64,000 bases of DNA from Hyphomicrobiales bacterium (lineage in GTDB: Bacteria > Pseudomonadota > Alphaproteobacteria > Rhizobiales > Rhizobiaceae). Positions 1 through 10,750 of this stretch are shown here, one piece after another. The notes below the pieces were generated by a model. The model did no database searches. It was not told the origin of the DNA and saw nothing but the letters and a program-made list of their open reading frames with translations. The translations under genes and the position numbers were made by a program. The DNA is taken from NCBI GenBank assembly GCA_900469955.1, contig UBYX01000020.1, positions 62,001 through 126,000 of the forward strand, written 5' to 3'. Every line of letters starts with the position of its first letter. Position 1 is the first letter of the stretch.

Positions 1-493
1 ACCGATGGCCGCCCTCGTCCGTCCGCCATCCGGGGTTTGCCGAGGCCATGTAGATGGGATGTTCTATGGTGAAGACCAACCTGCCGCCCGGCACCAAAGC
101 CCTGTACACCTGCCGCACCAATCTGCCGAAATCTTCAAGGTAATGAAAGGCAAGCGAGCTGTAGGCAAGGTCGAACCCTGCTTGCGGCAGTTCGACCTGC
201 TCCAGATCCGAGCGTTCGTAGCTAATGACGGGATGGGCATTTTCCGCCATTGCGCGGGCGATCATGTTTTCGGAAAGATCGATGCCGAGGACGGCTGCCG
301 CGCCTTCATCGGCCGCAAAACGGGAAAACCAGCCGAAACCGCAGCCGAGATCGACGATCCGCAAACCCTTCAACGGCGGCAGCAACGTGCGTATGGCTGG
401 CCATTCGACGGCTCCTGCAAGACCTTGTACGGAGCGGCCGAGCTGGCTGTAACCGGCAAAAAACTCGGGTGTATCATAGACGTTCTGAGCCAC
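1..493 (-). CDS. Class I SAM-dependent methyltransferase (3' part beyond window)
   Basis: The reading frame runs off the left edge, so only about the first 164 residues are visible. It opens with GTG at 493, and an AGGAGGGA Shine-Dalgarno lies directly upstream. The N-terminus MAQNVYDTPEFFAGYSQLGR is followed by the Rossmann motif I glycine loop VDLGCGFGWFSRFAA, then GIDLSENM (motif II region) and FDLAYSSLAFHYL (motif IV region), ending in a GG-R-LVFTIEHP segment. This is the fold of small-molecule methyltransferases of the UbiE/Methyltransf_11/25 type. The substrate cannot be told from sequence. It lies 20 bp downstream of rnhA on the same strand and could be the last gene of the thrB-rnhA transcript. 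Confidence 0.85.
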   Translation of the reverse strand, partial: MAQNVYDTPEFFAGYSQLGRSVQGLAGAVEWPAIRTLLPPLKGLRIVDLGCGFGWFSRFAADEGAAAVLGIDLSENMIARAMAENAHPVISYERSDLEQVELPQAGFDLAYSSLAFHYLEDFGRLVRQVYRALVPGGRLVFTIEHPIYMASANPGWRTDEGGHR

Positions 494-513
494 GGTCCCT
501 CCTGGGTCAGTCG

Positions 514-954
514 CTATCTCTTCTTGAACGGCGCCATGCCGAGGCGGGCGAGTTCATCGGCCCGCTCGTTTTCCGGATGGCCTGCATGGCCCTTGACCCA
601 ATGCAGCGTCACCTTGTGCTTATTGCGCGCCTCTTCCAGCTGCTGCCAGAGTTCGGCATTCTTCACGGGCTTCTTGTCAGCAGTCTTCCAGCCGTTTTTC
701 TTCCAGCCGAAGATCCACTTGGAAATGCCGTCCTTAACGTAGGCGCTATCTGTATAAAGGTCGACTTCGCACGGAGTCTTCAGCGCGGTCAGCGCCTGAA
801 TCGCGGCCATCAGCTCCATTCGGTTGTTGGTGGTGTCGGCCTCGCCGCCGAACATTTCCTTTTCCGTCTCGCCGTAACGCAGGATGGCGCCCCATCCGCC
901 GGGTCCGGGATTTCCCGAACAGGCACCGTCGGTGAAGATATCGACGCGCTTCAT
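514..954 (-). CDS. rnhA: Ribonuclease HI
   Basis: Endonuclease that cleaves the RNA strand of RNA/DNA hybrids (R-loops, Okazaki primers) in the cytoplasm. The 146 residues match the usual single-domain RNase HI length. The carboxylate active site is intact: D9 in [16 protein letters not shown]47 in NNRMELMA, D69 in YTDSAYV and D133 in NERADELA, with the HWVKGHAGH loop supplying the catalytic-loop histidine. The basic protrusion region ([13 protein letters not shown]) is also present. The start overlaps the thrB stop by 4 nt (951-954), which suggests translational coupling. The thrB-rnhA order is typical of Rhizobiales. Confidence 0.97.
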   Translation of the reverse strand: MKRVDIFTDGACSGNPGPGGWGAILRYGETEKEMFGGEADTTNNRMELMAAIQALTALKTPCEVDLYTDSAYVKDGISKWIFGWKKNGWKTADKKPVKNAELWQQLEEARNKHKVTLHWVKGHAGHPENERADELARLGMAPFKKR

Positions 955-1931
955 GACAGGGCCGCTTCCGGTGCCAGCCCGTATTCCGCAGCCGAGCCGA
1001 CCTGCCGGTGGAAACGCAGCTTGCGCAGGTATTCGAGGGGATCCTTCTTCACCACCAGCGCGCCAGCGGGCGTTGTCAGCCAGTCATAAAGCCTGGTCAG
1101 GAAGAAGCGCAGGGCAGAGCCCCGCGCGAGAACCGGCAGGGCCGCAATCTCGTCCTTCGACAGCGGGCGGACGCTCTGATATCCCTCCAGCAACGCCTTG
1201 CCCTTGGTGAGATTATAGGAGTGGTCCTTCTCGAAGCACCAGGCGTTCAGGCAGATCGAGACGTCGTAGGCAAGCAGGTCGTTGCAAGCGAAATAGAAAT
1301 CGATGAGGCCGGAAAGCTCGTCGCCCAGGAAAAAGACGTTGTCCTGGAAAAGGTCGGCATGGATGACGCCGGCCGGCAGATCCTTCGGCCAATTACGCGC
1401 CAGGAATTCAAGCTCCGAAGAAATCTCGTCCTGCAGGCCTGCCTCCACCTCGTCGGCACGATCGGTGGATTTCGCCCAGAGGGTCTTCCAGCCTTCGAGC
1501 GACAGCGCATTCGGGCGCGTCAGCGAAAAGCCATCCCCGGCGAGATGCATCTGGGCCAGCGCCTTGCCCACTTCCCGGCAGTGCTTCGCCTCGGGCTTCC
1601 TCAGCCACATGCCTTCGAGGAAGGAGATCAGAGCGGCGGGCCGATCCGAGAGTTCGCCGAGCAACTGGCCATCGCGCCGCGGCAGCGGAAGCGGACAGGA
1701 CAGGCCGCGCGCCGAAAGATGCTGCATCAGCCCCAGGAAGAACGGCAGGTCGGCTTTTTCGACCCGCTTCTCGTAAAGCGTCAGGATCAACGGATCGCCT
1801 GTCGTATGCAGCAGGAAGTTCGAATTCTCGACGCCTTCGGCAATCCCCTTGTAGGAGGTCAGTTTCCCAACGTCGTACTCTGCCAAGAAACGCTTCAGGT
1901 CGTCTTCGGTGATATCGGTATAAACGGCCAA
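951..1931 (-). CDS. thrB: Homoserine kinase (APH-type, ThrB2 family)
   Basis: Phosphorylates L-homoserine to O-phosphohomoserine in threonine synthesis. At 326 residues this is the aminoglycoside-phosphotransferase-fold homoserine kinase found in alphaproteobacteria, not the GHMP-type ThrB of enterics. The N-terminal lobe carries [15 protein letters not shown] and LTLYEKRV (ATP-binding lysine region). The catalytic loop is [13 protein letters not shown] (HxDxxxxN) and the metal motif follows in [18 protein letters not shown]. The gene overlaps rnhA by 4 nt and lies 114 bp downstream of ispH, from which it is separated by a nested inverted repeat. Confidence 0.95.
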   Translation of the reverse strand: MAVYTDITEDDLKRFLAEYDVGKLTSYKGIAEGVENSNFLLHTTGDPLILTLYEKRVEKADLPFFLGLMQHLSARGLSCPLPLPRRDGQLLGELSDRPAALISFLEGMWLRKPEAKHCREVGKALAQMHLAGDGFSLTRPNALSLEGWKTLWAKSTDRADEVEAGLQDEISSELEFLARNWPKDLPAGVIHADLFQDNVFFLGDELSGLIDFYFACNDLLAYDVSICLNAWCFEKDHSYNLTKGKALLEGYQSVRPLSKDEIAALPVLARGSALRFFLTRLYDWLTTPAGALVVKKDPLEYLRKLRFHRQVGSAAEYGLAPEAALS

Positions 1932-1965
1932 GGCGATCTCACAGTCGGTGGAAATGCAGAATCAT

Positions 1966-2014
1966 CTGCCGGGAATTGTAGCCTTTTCCCCCATAATGGG
2001 GAGATGCCCGGCAG
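1966..2014. repeat. Nested inverted repeat, rhizobial intergenic palindrome
   Basis: Outer arms CTGCCGGG (1966-1973) and CCCGGCAG (2007-2014) are perfectly complementary. Inside them sits a second palindrome, CCCCAT-A-ATGGGG (1989-2001), preceded by TTTT. The element fills most of the 114-bp gap between ispH and thrB. The composition (CTTTTCCCCC..GGGGAGATGCCCGGCAGGGCAGAG) resembles the interspersed intergenic palindromes common in Rhizobium genomes. That family assignment is from memory. It may stabilise or terminate the ispH mRNA. Confidence 0.6.
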
Positions 2015-2045
2015 GGCAGAGAGGGGCGATCCGGCGCCAGCGTCA

Positions 2046-3062
2046 TCACGCCCGTGCCCCATTCACCCAGGCCATGTCCTCGATCGTCAGCGGCACGCTG
2101 CGAAGTTCGCGGTTGACCAGGAAGTTTTCCGTTTCCTCCGCCGTGATCGCCAGCTCGATTTCCGCATCGAAACGCTCCTTGAAGGCGGCAATGATTTCAT
2201 CGACGATCACTTCCGGAGCCGAGGCGCCCGCAGATAGCCCGAGGGTGCGGATTTCGCCGATCTCGTCCCAGTCCAGTTCGCAGGCTCGCTGCACCAGCAA
2301 CGAACGTTTGGCGCCGGCTCTGAGGGCAACTTCCACCAGACGCTTGGAATTGGAGGAGTTCGGCGCTCCGACCACGAGGAAAAGATCGCAGCCGGGGGCA
2401 GCCTGTTTCACCGCCTCCTGGCGGTTGGTCGTGGCATAGCAGATGGAATCGGCCGCCGGTGCCGTGAGGTTGGGGAAGCGTTCCATCAGACGGGTGATCA
2501 CGCCTGCGGTATCGTCGACCGAAAGCGTCGTCTGGGTGACATAGCCGAGATTTTCCGGATCGACCGGCTCATAGCGATCGGCATCCTCTATCGTCTCGAT
2601 CAGCGAGACGGTACCCGGGGGAAGCTGACCCATCGTGCCGATCACTTCCGGATGGCCCGCATGACCGATCAGCACCACGTGGCGGCCGAGCCGCTGGTGG
2701 CGCATGGCCTGTTTATGGACCTTCGAAACCAGCGGACATGTCGCGTCCAGATAGAAAAGATTGCGCGCTTGCGCATCCTCCGGCACGGATTTCGGAACCC
2801 CATGCGCGGAAAAGACAACCGGTTGCTCCCGATGCTCGGCCGGGATCTCGTCCAGTTCCTCGACAAAAACCGCGCCCTTGGCTTCCAGCCCTTCCACGAC
2901 ATAACGGTTATGGACAATCTCATGGCGGACATAAACCGGGGCGCCGTAGGCCTTCAGCGCCAGCACGACGATCTGGATGGCGCGGTCGACGCCGGCGCAA
3001 AAACCGCGCGGGCCGCAGAGGCGGATCGAAAGCGGACTTTTTGCAGAGAAGGAGGATGCCAT
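2046..3062 (-). CDS. ispH: 4-hydroxy-3-methylbut-2-enyl diphosphate reductase
   Basis: Last enzyme of the MEP isoprenoid pathway: reduces HMBPP to IPP and DMAPP with an Fe-S cluster. The three cluster cysteines are all present: C22 in [12 protein letters not shown]109 in [12 protein letters not shown] and C208 in [16 protein letters not shown], the SAHG segment and GHAGHPEV carry the substrate-binding histidines, and the [10 protein letters not shown] motif follows. At 338 residues it is slightly longer than E. coli IspH because of a short N-terminal extension. It starts 4 bp after the stop of the DUF1304 gene, so the two are probably co-transcribed. dxs, the first enzyme of the same pathway, lies at 46.2 kb in this window. 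Confidence 0.97.
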   Translation of the reverse strand: MASSFSAKSPLSIRLCGPRGFCAGVDRAIQIVVLALKAYGAPVYVRHEIVHNRYVVEGLEAKGAVFVEELDEIPAEHREQPVVFSAHGVPKSVPEDAQARNLFYLDATCPLVSKVHKQAMRHQRLGRHVVLIGHAGHPEVIGTMGQLPPGTVSLIETIEDADRYEPVDPENLGYVTQTTLSVDDTAGVITRLMERFPNLTAPAADSICYATTNRQEAVKQAAPGCDLFLVVGAPNSSNSKRLVEVALRAGAKRSLLVQRACELDWDEIGEIRTLGLSAGASAPEVIVDEIIAAFKERFDAEIELAITAEETENFLVNRELRSVPLTIEDMAWVNGARA

Positions 3063-3066
3063 CAGA

Positions 3067-3432
3067 TCAGGACGCCAGGAATGTCAACACGAGAGCGAAT
3101 ATCGCCGGACCGCCCTGGATCAGCAGGATCCGCGGTTTGACCGACCACGCGCCATATATAGCGGCAATGATGACGCACACAAGGAAGAAGAGCTTCAGTT
3201 GGAAGGCGAATGCCGGATCGGAATGAAGCAGCGACCAGAACAGCCCGGCCGCAAGAAAGCCGTTGTAGAGCCCTTGATTAGCGGCAAGCACCTTTGTCGC
3301 CTCCGCCCGCTCCTCTGACATGCGGAACATCTTTCTTCCGGTCGGGCCGGTCCATAGGAACATCTCCAGGACCAGAAAACCGACATGCAGCAGCGCCGTC
3401 AGCGCGACGAAAAGATTTGCCAGCAGAACCAT
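3067..3432 (-). CDS. DUF1304 family membrane protein
   Basis: A 121-residue integral membrane protein with four hydrophobic segments (about residues 1-24, 50-68, 76-96 and 101-120). The features [32 protein letters not shown], in shorter form [10 protein letters not shown], are characteristic of the DUF1304 family. No enzymatic function is known. It is preceded by a GGGGT-AGGG purine tract and followed after 4 bp by ispH, so it is probably in the ispH transcript. A coupling to isoprenoid metabolism is only suggested by position. Confidence 0.8.
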   Translation of the reverse strand: MVLLANLFVALTALLHVGFLVLEMFLWTGPTGRKMFRMSEERAEATKVLAANQGLYNGFLAAGLFWSLLHSDPAFAFQLKLFFLVCVIIAAIYGAWSVKPRILLIQGGPAIFALVLTFLAS

Positions 3433-3493
3433 CCCTACCCCCTGTTCAACCCGGCTGTAACATAGTGCGGCTCAAGCAACGGTGCCAATCGTT

Positions 3494-4264
3494 TCAAATA
3501 TGCTTGCGCCGAAACCACACCCCGACCACGACCGCGACAAGCGCCGCAGCCAGCCCGTACCACGTGACGGCGTATTGCAGATGGCTGTTCGGCAGATCGA
3601 ACTGCGTCACGCCGCCTTTCGGCCAGCCGCCGGGATTGGCAACCGACATATCGGCGTCCACGAAGAACGGTATGGCCCTGGAAGCGTCGAGGCCAGCACT
3701 TGCGACCATCGCGTCGAAATCCTTCCAATAGAAGATGTTCTTCGCGATATCGTTGTCCGGCACGATCGTCGACGGTTTCGCGGAAAGCCGGCTGCGGGCG
3801 TAACCCGTGATTGTCTGCTCTCCCGTTACTTCGCCTGCCGGCCGAGTTGCCGGTTCTTTCATCTCATAGGGCACGAAGCCGCGATTGACGAAAAGGATCC
3901 GGCCATCGGCCAGCGTCATCGGGGTATAGACGTAGAAGCCGGTGCTGCCTTGGAATGTCGCGAAGAAATGCCGCTCCTTTTGGTGATCGAAGATACCGGT
4001 TGCCGACACACGGCGATATTCGATATCGCCGCCGGCCCTCAGGAGCGTCTCGATCTCGGAAAGCGCCACCGGTGCTGCAGCCCGGCGCTCGGCGATATCG
4101 GCAAGCAGCCCCTCTTTCCATTGCAGCCGTTCCACCTGCCAGGTGCCAAGCGACAGAAGTGCGGCGAGCGCTAGAAGAACGACAACGACACTGGCGATCC
4201 TCCAGCCGCGACTGCGCCGCCGCCGGAAGGCAGGCGTGGTTTCGGAGGAAGACTTCATCGCCAT
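3494..4264 (-). CDS. surf1: SURF1 family cytochrome c oxidase assembly protein
   Basis: Membrane factor helping heme a insertion into subunit I of the aa3 oxidase. The 256 residues have the family topology: an Arg-rich N-terminus, a first transmembrane helix (about 21-43), the signature LGTWQVERLQWKEGLL, a long periplasmic domain with FVNRGFVP, and a C-terminal helix (AVTWYGLAAALVAVVVGVWF) ending in RRKHI. It is last in the cta gene order. A terminator-like hairpin lies between it and ctaE, so it may be expressed partly independently. ATG at 4264 is used; the second ATG at 4258 is an alternative. Confidence 0.93.
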   Translation of the reverse strand: MAMKSSSETTPAFRRRRSRGWRIASVVVVLLALAALLSLGTWQVERLQWKEGLLADIAERRAAAPVALSEIETLLRAGGDIEYRRVSATGIFDHQKERHFFATFQGSTGFYVYTPMTLADGRILFVNRGFVPYEMKEPATRPAGEVTGEQTITGYARSRLSAKPSTIVPDNDIAKNIFYWKDFDAMVASAGLDASRAIPFFVDADMSVANPGGWPKGGVTQFDLPNSHLQYAVTWYGLAAALVAVVVGVWFRRKHI

Positions 4265-4276
4265 GGAATTCCAATC

Positions 4277-4307
4277 CCTAAAAACAGAAGGGCGGCTTTC
4301 GCCGCCC
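4277..4307 (-). terminator. Intrinsic terminator after ctaE
   Basis: Read on the minus strand, the stem GGGCGGC (4307-4301), loop GAAA and stem GCCGCCC (4296-4290) are followed by TTCTGTTTTT. This is a classical GNRA-capped rho-independent terminator. It lies between the ctaE stop and the surf1 start, so it should limit read-through into surf1. Confidence 0.8.
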
Positions 4308-4330
4308 TCCCCGAATTCATGCCCCGCGCC

Positions 4331-5206
4331 TCAGTGGGCGAGCGGTGCGCCCCAGCCGCCCCAGATGTAGATCGAGAAGAACAGGAACAGCCAGACCACG
4401 TCAACGAAGTGCCAGTACCAGGCCGCCGCCTCGAAGCCGAAATGCTTCTGAGGCGTAAAGCCGCCGCGCAAGGCGCGAACCAGGCAGACCAGCAGGAAGA
4501 TCGTGCCGATCAGCACGTGGAAGCCGTGGAAGCCGGTCGCCATGAAGAAGGTCGCGCCGTAGATCGAGTTCGAGAACGCGAACGGAGCGTGCATGTACTC
4601 GTAGGCCTGGACGAAGGAAAACAGGATGCCAAGCGCGACGGTCAGCGACAGGCCGGAGATGAGGCCCTTGCGATCATTGTGCAGCAGCGCATGGTGCGCC
4701 CAGGTCACGCAGGTGCCTGACAGCAGCAGGATGATCGTGTTGTAGAGCGGCAGGTGCCACGGATCGAGAACCTCAATGCCCTTCGGCGGCCATTGGCCAC
4801 CTACGGCCTCGACTCGGCTCGCCTGGATGGCCTCGTTGGCAAAGAGGCTGGCATCGAAGAAGGCCCAGAACCATGCCACGAAGAACATCACTTCGGAAGC
4901 GATGAACATGATCATGCCGTAGCGCAGATGCAGGGAAACAACGCGCGTATGAGCGCCTTCGCGGCCTTCCTTGATGGTGTCCGACCACCAGCCGATCATC
5001 GTGTAGATGACGATGGCGAGGCCGATGAAGAAGAACCAGGGCGTAGCGAGGTTCAGGCCGAAAAGCTTGAATTCGCCGCCATGCAGATAACGCATGTAGC
5101 CTACGCCGCCAAAGGTCAGGATGAAGGCGCCGAGCGAAGCCAGAATCGGCCACGGGCTCGGATCGATGATGTGATAGTCGTGCTGTTTCTGATGCGCATC
5201 GGCCAT
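4331..5206 (-). CDS. ctaE: Cytochrome c oxidase subunit III
   Basis: Core subunit III of the aa3-type cytochrome c oxidase, an inner-membrane protein with seven transmembrane helices that stabilises subunit I and its proton uptake. The start at 5206 (MADAHQKQHDYHIIDPSPWP) gives 291 residues, the family length. The open frame extends further upstream but the extension is Arg-rich and overlaps the ctaG end. Motifs include RYGMIMFIASEVMFFVAWFW, HHALLHNDRK, MATGFHGFHVLIGT and the C-terminal WYWHFVDVVWLFLF. It is part of the cta operon, 50 bp after ctaG. Confidence 0.97.
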   Translation of the reverse strand: MADAHQKQHDYHIIDPSPWPILASLGAFILTFGGVGYMRYLHGGEFKLFGLNLATPWFFFIGLAIVIYTMIGWWSDTIKEGREGAHTRVVSLHLRYGMIMFIASEVMFFVAWFWAFFDASLFANEAIQASRVEAVGGQWPPKGIEVLDPWHLPLYNTIILLLSGTCVTWAHHALLHNDRKGLISGLSLTVALGILFSFVQAYEYMHAPFAFSNSIYGATFFMATGFHGFHVLIGTIFLLVCLVRALRGGFTPQKHFGFEAAAWYWHFVDVVWLFLFFSIYIWGGWGAPLAH

Positions 5207-5256
5207 GTCAGAATCCCCGGATGAATGCCTGCTCCGCCGGAAACCGGCGAACCCTC

Positions 5257-5862
5257 TTAAAGTTTCTTGTCCACGGTCTTGCCGCCTTCCGGCAGAGCCG
5301 CAACCGGTTTGCCGGGCGCACTCGGATAGAAGGTGTAGGACAGTGTAATCGTCTTGATATTCTTGGTCTCCTCCGCCTTGGCAATCTCCGGATCGACGAA
5401 GAATACCACCGGCATGGTGACCGACTGGCCGGGCTGCAGCGTCTGCTCGGTGAAGCAGAAGCACTCGACCTTGTTGAAGTAGGCACCAGCTTCCATCGGC
5501 GTGACGTTGAAGACGGCGGTGCCGGTGGTCGGCTGAGAGGAGCGATTGGTCGCCGTGTATTCGATCTGCAACGTCTCGCCGACCCTCGGATCGACGGTCT
5601 TGGCAGGCTTGAAATCCCAGTTCAGTCCGGACGAGATATTGGCGTCGAAGGTGACCTGGATCGTCTTGTCCAGGATCTTGTCGGAATACTGTTCGACGCG
5701 TTGCGTCGTGCCGTTATAACCGGTGACCTGGCAGAACAGCCGGTAAAGCGGCACCGACGCATAGGCCATGCCGACCATGCCGGCGACGAAAACGGCGCAG
5801 CCGGCAAAGATCGCGCCGTTGCTTACCTTTTTTGCCTTCGCGTTCAGACCAGCTTCCGTCAT
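5257..5862 (-). CDS. ctaG: Cytochrome c oxidase assembly protein CtaG (Cox11)
   Basis: Copper chaperone that delivers Cu to the CuB site of subunit I. It has one N-terminal membrane helix ([19 protein letters not shown]) and a periplasmic immunoglobulin-like domain. The copper-binding motif VECFCFTEQ is intact, as is the conserved cysteine in [10 protein letters not shown] just after the helix. I place the start at 5862 (MTEAGLNAK) because AGGAGCGAGG lies 7 bp upstream. An in-frame ATG at 5883 would add seven residues and overlap coxF. Length 201 residues, normal for the family. Confidence 0.96.
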   Translation of the reverse strand: MTEAGLNAKAKKVSNGAIFAGCAVFVAGMVGMAYASVPLYRLFCQVTGYNGTTQRVEQYSDKILDKTIQVTFDANISSGLNWDFKPAKTVDPRVGETLQIEYTATNRSSQPTTGTAVFNVTPMEAGAYFNKVECFCFTEQTLQPGQSVTMPVVFFVDPEIAKAEETKNIKTITLSYTFYPSAPGKPVAALPEGGKTVDKKL

Positions 5863-5872
5863 CGCCTCGCTC

Positions 5873-6013
5873 CTAGTTCCCAAGCCCGCCGATTTTTACC
5901 AGCGTGATGATGTAGAAGAGGACAACAAGCCCCGCGAGCAGCAGACCCAGTGCGATATTGCGGTTGCGGCGTGATTTCTTCTGCGCCTCATTCAGCTTGA
6001 CGGTCTCGATCAC
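5873..6013 (-). CDS. coxF: CoxF-like small membrane protein of the aa3 oxidase operon
   Basis: A 46-residue protein beginning with GTG at 6013. The start overlaps the ctaB stop as GTGA (6010-6013), and the gene ends 10 bp before the ctaG start. The sequence begins [20 protein letters not shown], a basic, polar N-terminus, and continues into one hydrophobic helix ([20 protein letters not shown]). Small proteins of this size and topology sit between ctaB and ctaG in rhizobial and related oxidase operons and are annotated CoxF. The role in oxidase assembly is inferred from position. It is easily missed because of its size and GTG start. Confidence 0.85.
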   Translation of the reverse strand: MIETVKLNEAQKKSRRNRNIALGLLLAGLVVLFYIITLVKIGGLGN

Positions 6014-6966
6014 AGCAGGCCTCCAATAAGGGTTGGCAGCCCTTCGAACATCCGATCGGCCAAAAGGGCCGAAAAGATAGCGAAAAGATAGAGGATCGAA
6101 TAGGCAAACATCTTCTTCGCCGGGATCATCTTCTGGTCGCCGTCCGGCATCCGCCAGACGGCGATGGAACAGTAGACGAAGACGGCGCCAAGCAGCGATG
6201 AGAAGATGCCGTAACCGAACCCGGCGAGCCCGGTAAAGGTCGGCGCGACGGCGGTTGCGGCGGTCAGCACAGCGTAAACGACGATCTGCGTCTTGGTGGA
6301 AGCCTCTCCCGCCACATTCGGCATCATCGGTATGCCGACCGAGCCATAGTCGCGCATCTTGAATAGCGCCAGCGCCCAGAAATGCGCCGGCGTCCAGAGG
6401 AAGATGATGAGGAAGAGAAGGATGCTGTCGAGCGATACGCCGCCGGTGACGCAAGCCCAGCCGATCATCGGCGGGAAAGCGCCCGAGGCACCGCCGATGA
6501 CGATATTCTGCGGCGTCGAGCGCTTCAGCCACATCGTGTAGACGACGCCATAGAAGAAAATGGTGAAGGCAAGCAGGCCGGCGGCAAACCAGTTGACCGC
6601 AAGCCCCAGGATCGCGACGGAGAAAACCGACAGGGTCAGCCCGAAGGCGAGCGCTTCCTGAGGCAGCACGCGGCCTGCGGGGATCGGCCGCTTCGCGGTG
6701 CGGCTCATGACGGCGTCGATATCGGCGTCATACCACATGTTCAGCGCGCCCGAGGCGCCGGCGCCGACGGCAATGCAGAGAATTGCGATCGCGCCGAGCA
6801 CCGGGTTGATATGACCGGGCGCGAGGATCAGGCCGGCGAATGCCGTAAAGACCACGAGCGACATCACCCGCGGCTTCATGAGTTCGAAGAAATCGCGCGC
6901 GCCCGCTTCCGAGAGGCGAACACCTCCATCGGAGCCGAGAACGTCGTGATTGCCTATAACCGTCAT
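6010..6966 (-). CDS. ctaB: Protoheme IX farnesyltransferase (heme O synthase)
   Basis: UbiA-family membrane prenyltransferase that converts heme B to heme O with farnesyl diphosphate, the first step towards heme A. At 318 residues it has about nine hydrophobic segments. The Asp-rich prenyl-diphosphate site is clear: [19 protein letters not shown] (NxxxDxxxD), and the second loop contains [23 protein letters not shown] in the expected place. It sits between ctaD and coxF in the cta operon, 67 bp after ctaD, with a perfect hairpin in the gap. No ctaA (heme A synthase) is in the window. Confidence 0.97.
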   Translation of the reverse strand: MTVIGNHDVLGSDGGVRLSEAGARDFFELMKPRVMSLVVFTAFAGLILAPGHINPVLGAIAILCIAVGAGASGALNMWYDADIDAVMSRTAKRPIPAGRVLPQEALAFGLTLSVFSVAILGLAVNWFAAGLLAFTIFFYGVVYTMWLKRSTPQNIVIGGASGAFPPMIGWACVTGGVSLDSILLFLIIFLWTPAHFWALALFKMRDYGSVGIPMMPNVAGEASTKTQIVVYAVLTAATAVAPTFTGLAGFGYGIFSSLLGAVFVYCSIAVWRMPDGDQKMIPAKKMFAYSILYLFAIFSALLADRMFEGLPTLIGGLL

Positions 6967-6990
6967 TGAACCGTCCTGCTTAACATCTCA

Positions 6991-7015
6991 GGGCATCGCG
7001 GGTGCCGCGATGCCC
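6991..7015 (-). other. Intercistronic hairpin between ctaD and ctaB
   Basis: GGGCATCGCG (6991-7000) and CGCGATGCCC (7006-7015) form a perfect 10-bp stem with a 5-nt loop. No T-run follows on the minus strand (TGAGATGTTAAG), so it is more likely an mRNA-stabilising or processing hairpin than a strong terminator. Confidence 0.6.
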
Positions 7016-7033
7016 GATCTTGTTCTCTGCCGC

Positions 7034-9633
<2,600 letters not shown>

Positions 9634-10039
9634 CACTAATTTCTCCCCATGCGTTTGATCCAGAACAAACCGAACGCAGAATCCAAGCTATATGGTGTGC
9701 TTCAATCACAGTTTGCCTGCCGCCGCAATATCTGGCAGGAAAAGCCCGTGCGGCATTTTTGCGCCTCGCGGGGAGCGCTGAATCACGCCACGACAGCCAG
9801 CTTGAGGGGCCGAAACTCCGGCCTGATTGGCAATCGTGCCGAGGCTTCCACCCTCTTATATGCAATGTAACTTATGTTCCCTCGGCCGCGCACAGATTTA
9901 TGTTTCTGTGAATCAATATAAAGAGCGCACCAGTAAGGAGTCCCATTTTCGCCGTACTCCACTGGAAAGAGGGCGGGGCTTTCATTTGGTCCGGCCAGCG
10001 ACAAGAATAGCCGCACTGATTCGTCTTACCGAGGTTTCC
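9634..10039. other. 406-bp divergent intergenic region (ctaC / ialB)
   Basis: No convincing gene is seen here; the short open frames lack start signals and family features. The region must hold the divergent promoters of the cta operon (minus) and of the IalB-like gene (plus). It is locally more AT-rich around 9850-9930 than the flanks. I could not fix -35/-10 boxes with confidence. Confidence 0.5.
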
Positions 10040-10675
10040 ATGGGTCGTCCCTCCTTGATCCGCGCCAGTCTTGCAGCAATGCTCGTGACGGCCGTATCTC
10101 TTCCGGCATACGCGCAGCAGCCTGGTCCGCGCCCGACGCCCCAATCTTCGCAGGGTTCAACTTCGCCGACGGCTCCCCAGCCGCCCGGGCCTGCCCAGTC
10201 GGTACCGGGAGTTCAGCCGCAGCCGGCCCCGAAGCCGCAGCCGCCCGGCAATGTTCGGGAAAATCACGGTGCGTGGTCGATCATCTGCGACCGTCCGGCC
10301 GGCGCCTCCGCCGAACAATGCGCGCTGATGCAGAACGTGATCGCCGAAGACCGGCCGGAAGTGGGACTGTCCGTCGTCGTCCTGAAGACCGCCGACCGCA
10401 AGGCGAAGATCCTGCGCATCCTCGCGCCGCTCGGCGTTCTGCTGAAGGACGGCATGGAGCTTTACGTCGACAACAACAATATCGGCCGCGCCTATTTCAC
10501 CCGCTGCTTCTCCGAAGGCTGTTATGTGGAGGTGGAGATCGACGACGAATTGATGCGCATCTTGCGCGCCGGCAAGAATGCCGTTTTTGCACTACGCGAA
10601 TCGGCCGATCAGGATCGCGTCGGCATTCCGATCGAGCTTTCCGGCTTCAGCCCCGGTTACGACGCCCTCCCCTGA
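10040..10675 (+). CDS. Invasion-associated locus B (IalB) family secreted protein
   Basis: A 211-residue exported protein. The start at 10040 follows GAGG and gives a clean signal peptide (MGRPSLIRASLAAMLVTAVSLPAYAQQ). A Pro/Gln-rich linker follows (about 24-70). The IalB domain then begins at ENHGAWSIICDR and holds the paired cysteines of the family (ICDR, QCALMQ, TRCFSEGCYVEVEID). IalB proteins are named after Bartonella invasion locus B; in free-living rhizobia their job is not defined. The upstream open frame (from 9827) is not needed. It precedes tldD by 75 bp, and that gap contains imperfect GC-rich hairpins. Confidence 0.85.
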   Translation: MGRPSLIRASLAAMLVTAVSLPAYAQQPGPRPTPQSSQGSTSPTAPQPPGPAQSVPGVQPQPAPKPQPPGNVRENHGAWSIICDRPAGASAEQCALMQNVIAEDRPEVGLSVVVLKTADRKAKILRILAPLGVLLKDGMELYVDNNNIGRAYFTRCFSEGCYVEVEIDDELMRILRAGKNAVFALRESADQDRVGIPIELSGFSPGYDALP

Positions 10676-10750
10676 CACTTGCCTCCGGCGCCCCGGGGAC
10701 CTACATCGGACCGAACAGAGTTCGGGTCCGCCCCGGCGAAGGAGTCTTCC

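Noticed and set aside
1008..2237. 409-codon plus-strand frame opposite thrB
   Set aside because: Antisense to the well-supported thrB and to the ispH 3' end; composition is typical of shadow frames.
5207..5464. 86-residue N-terminal extension of ctaE
   Set aside because: Runs antisense-like through the ctaG 3' end in another frame, Arg-rich and unlike subunit III; MADAHQKQ at 5206 is the family start.
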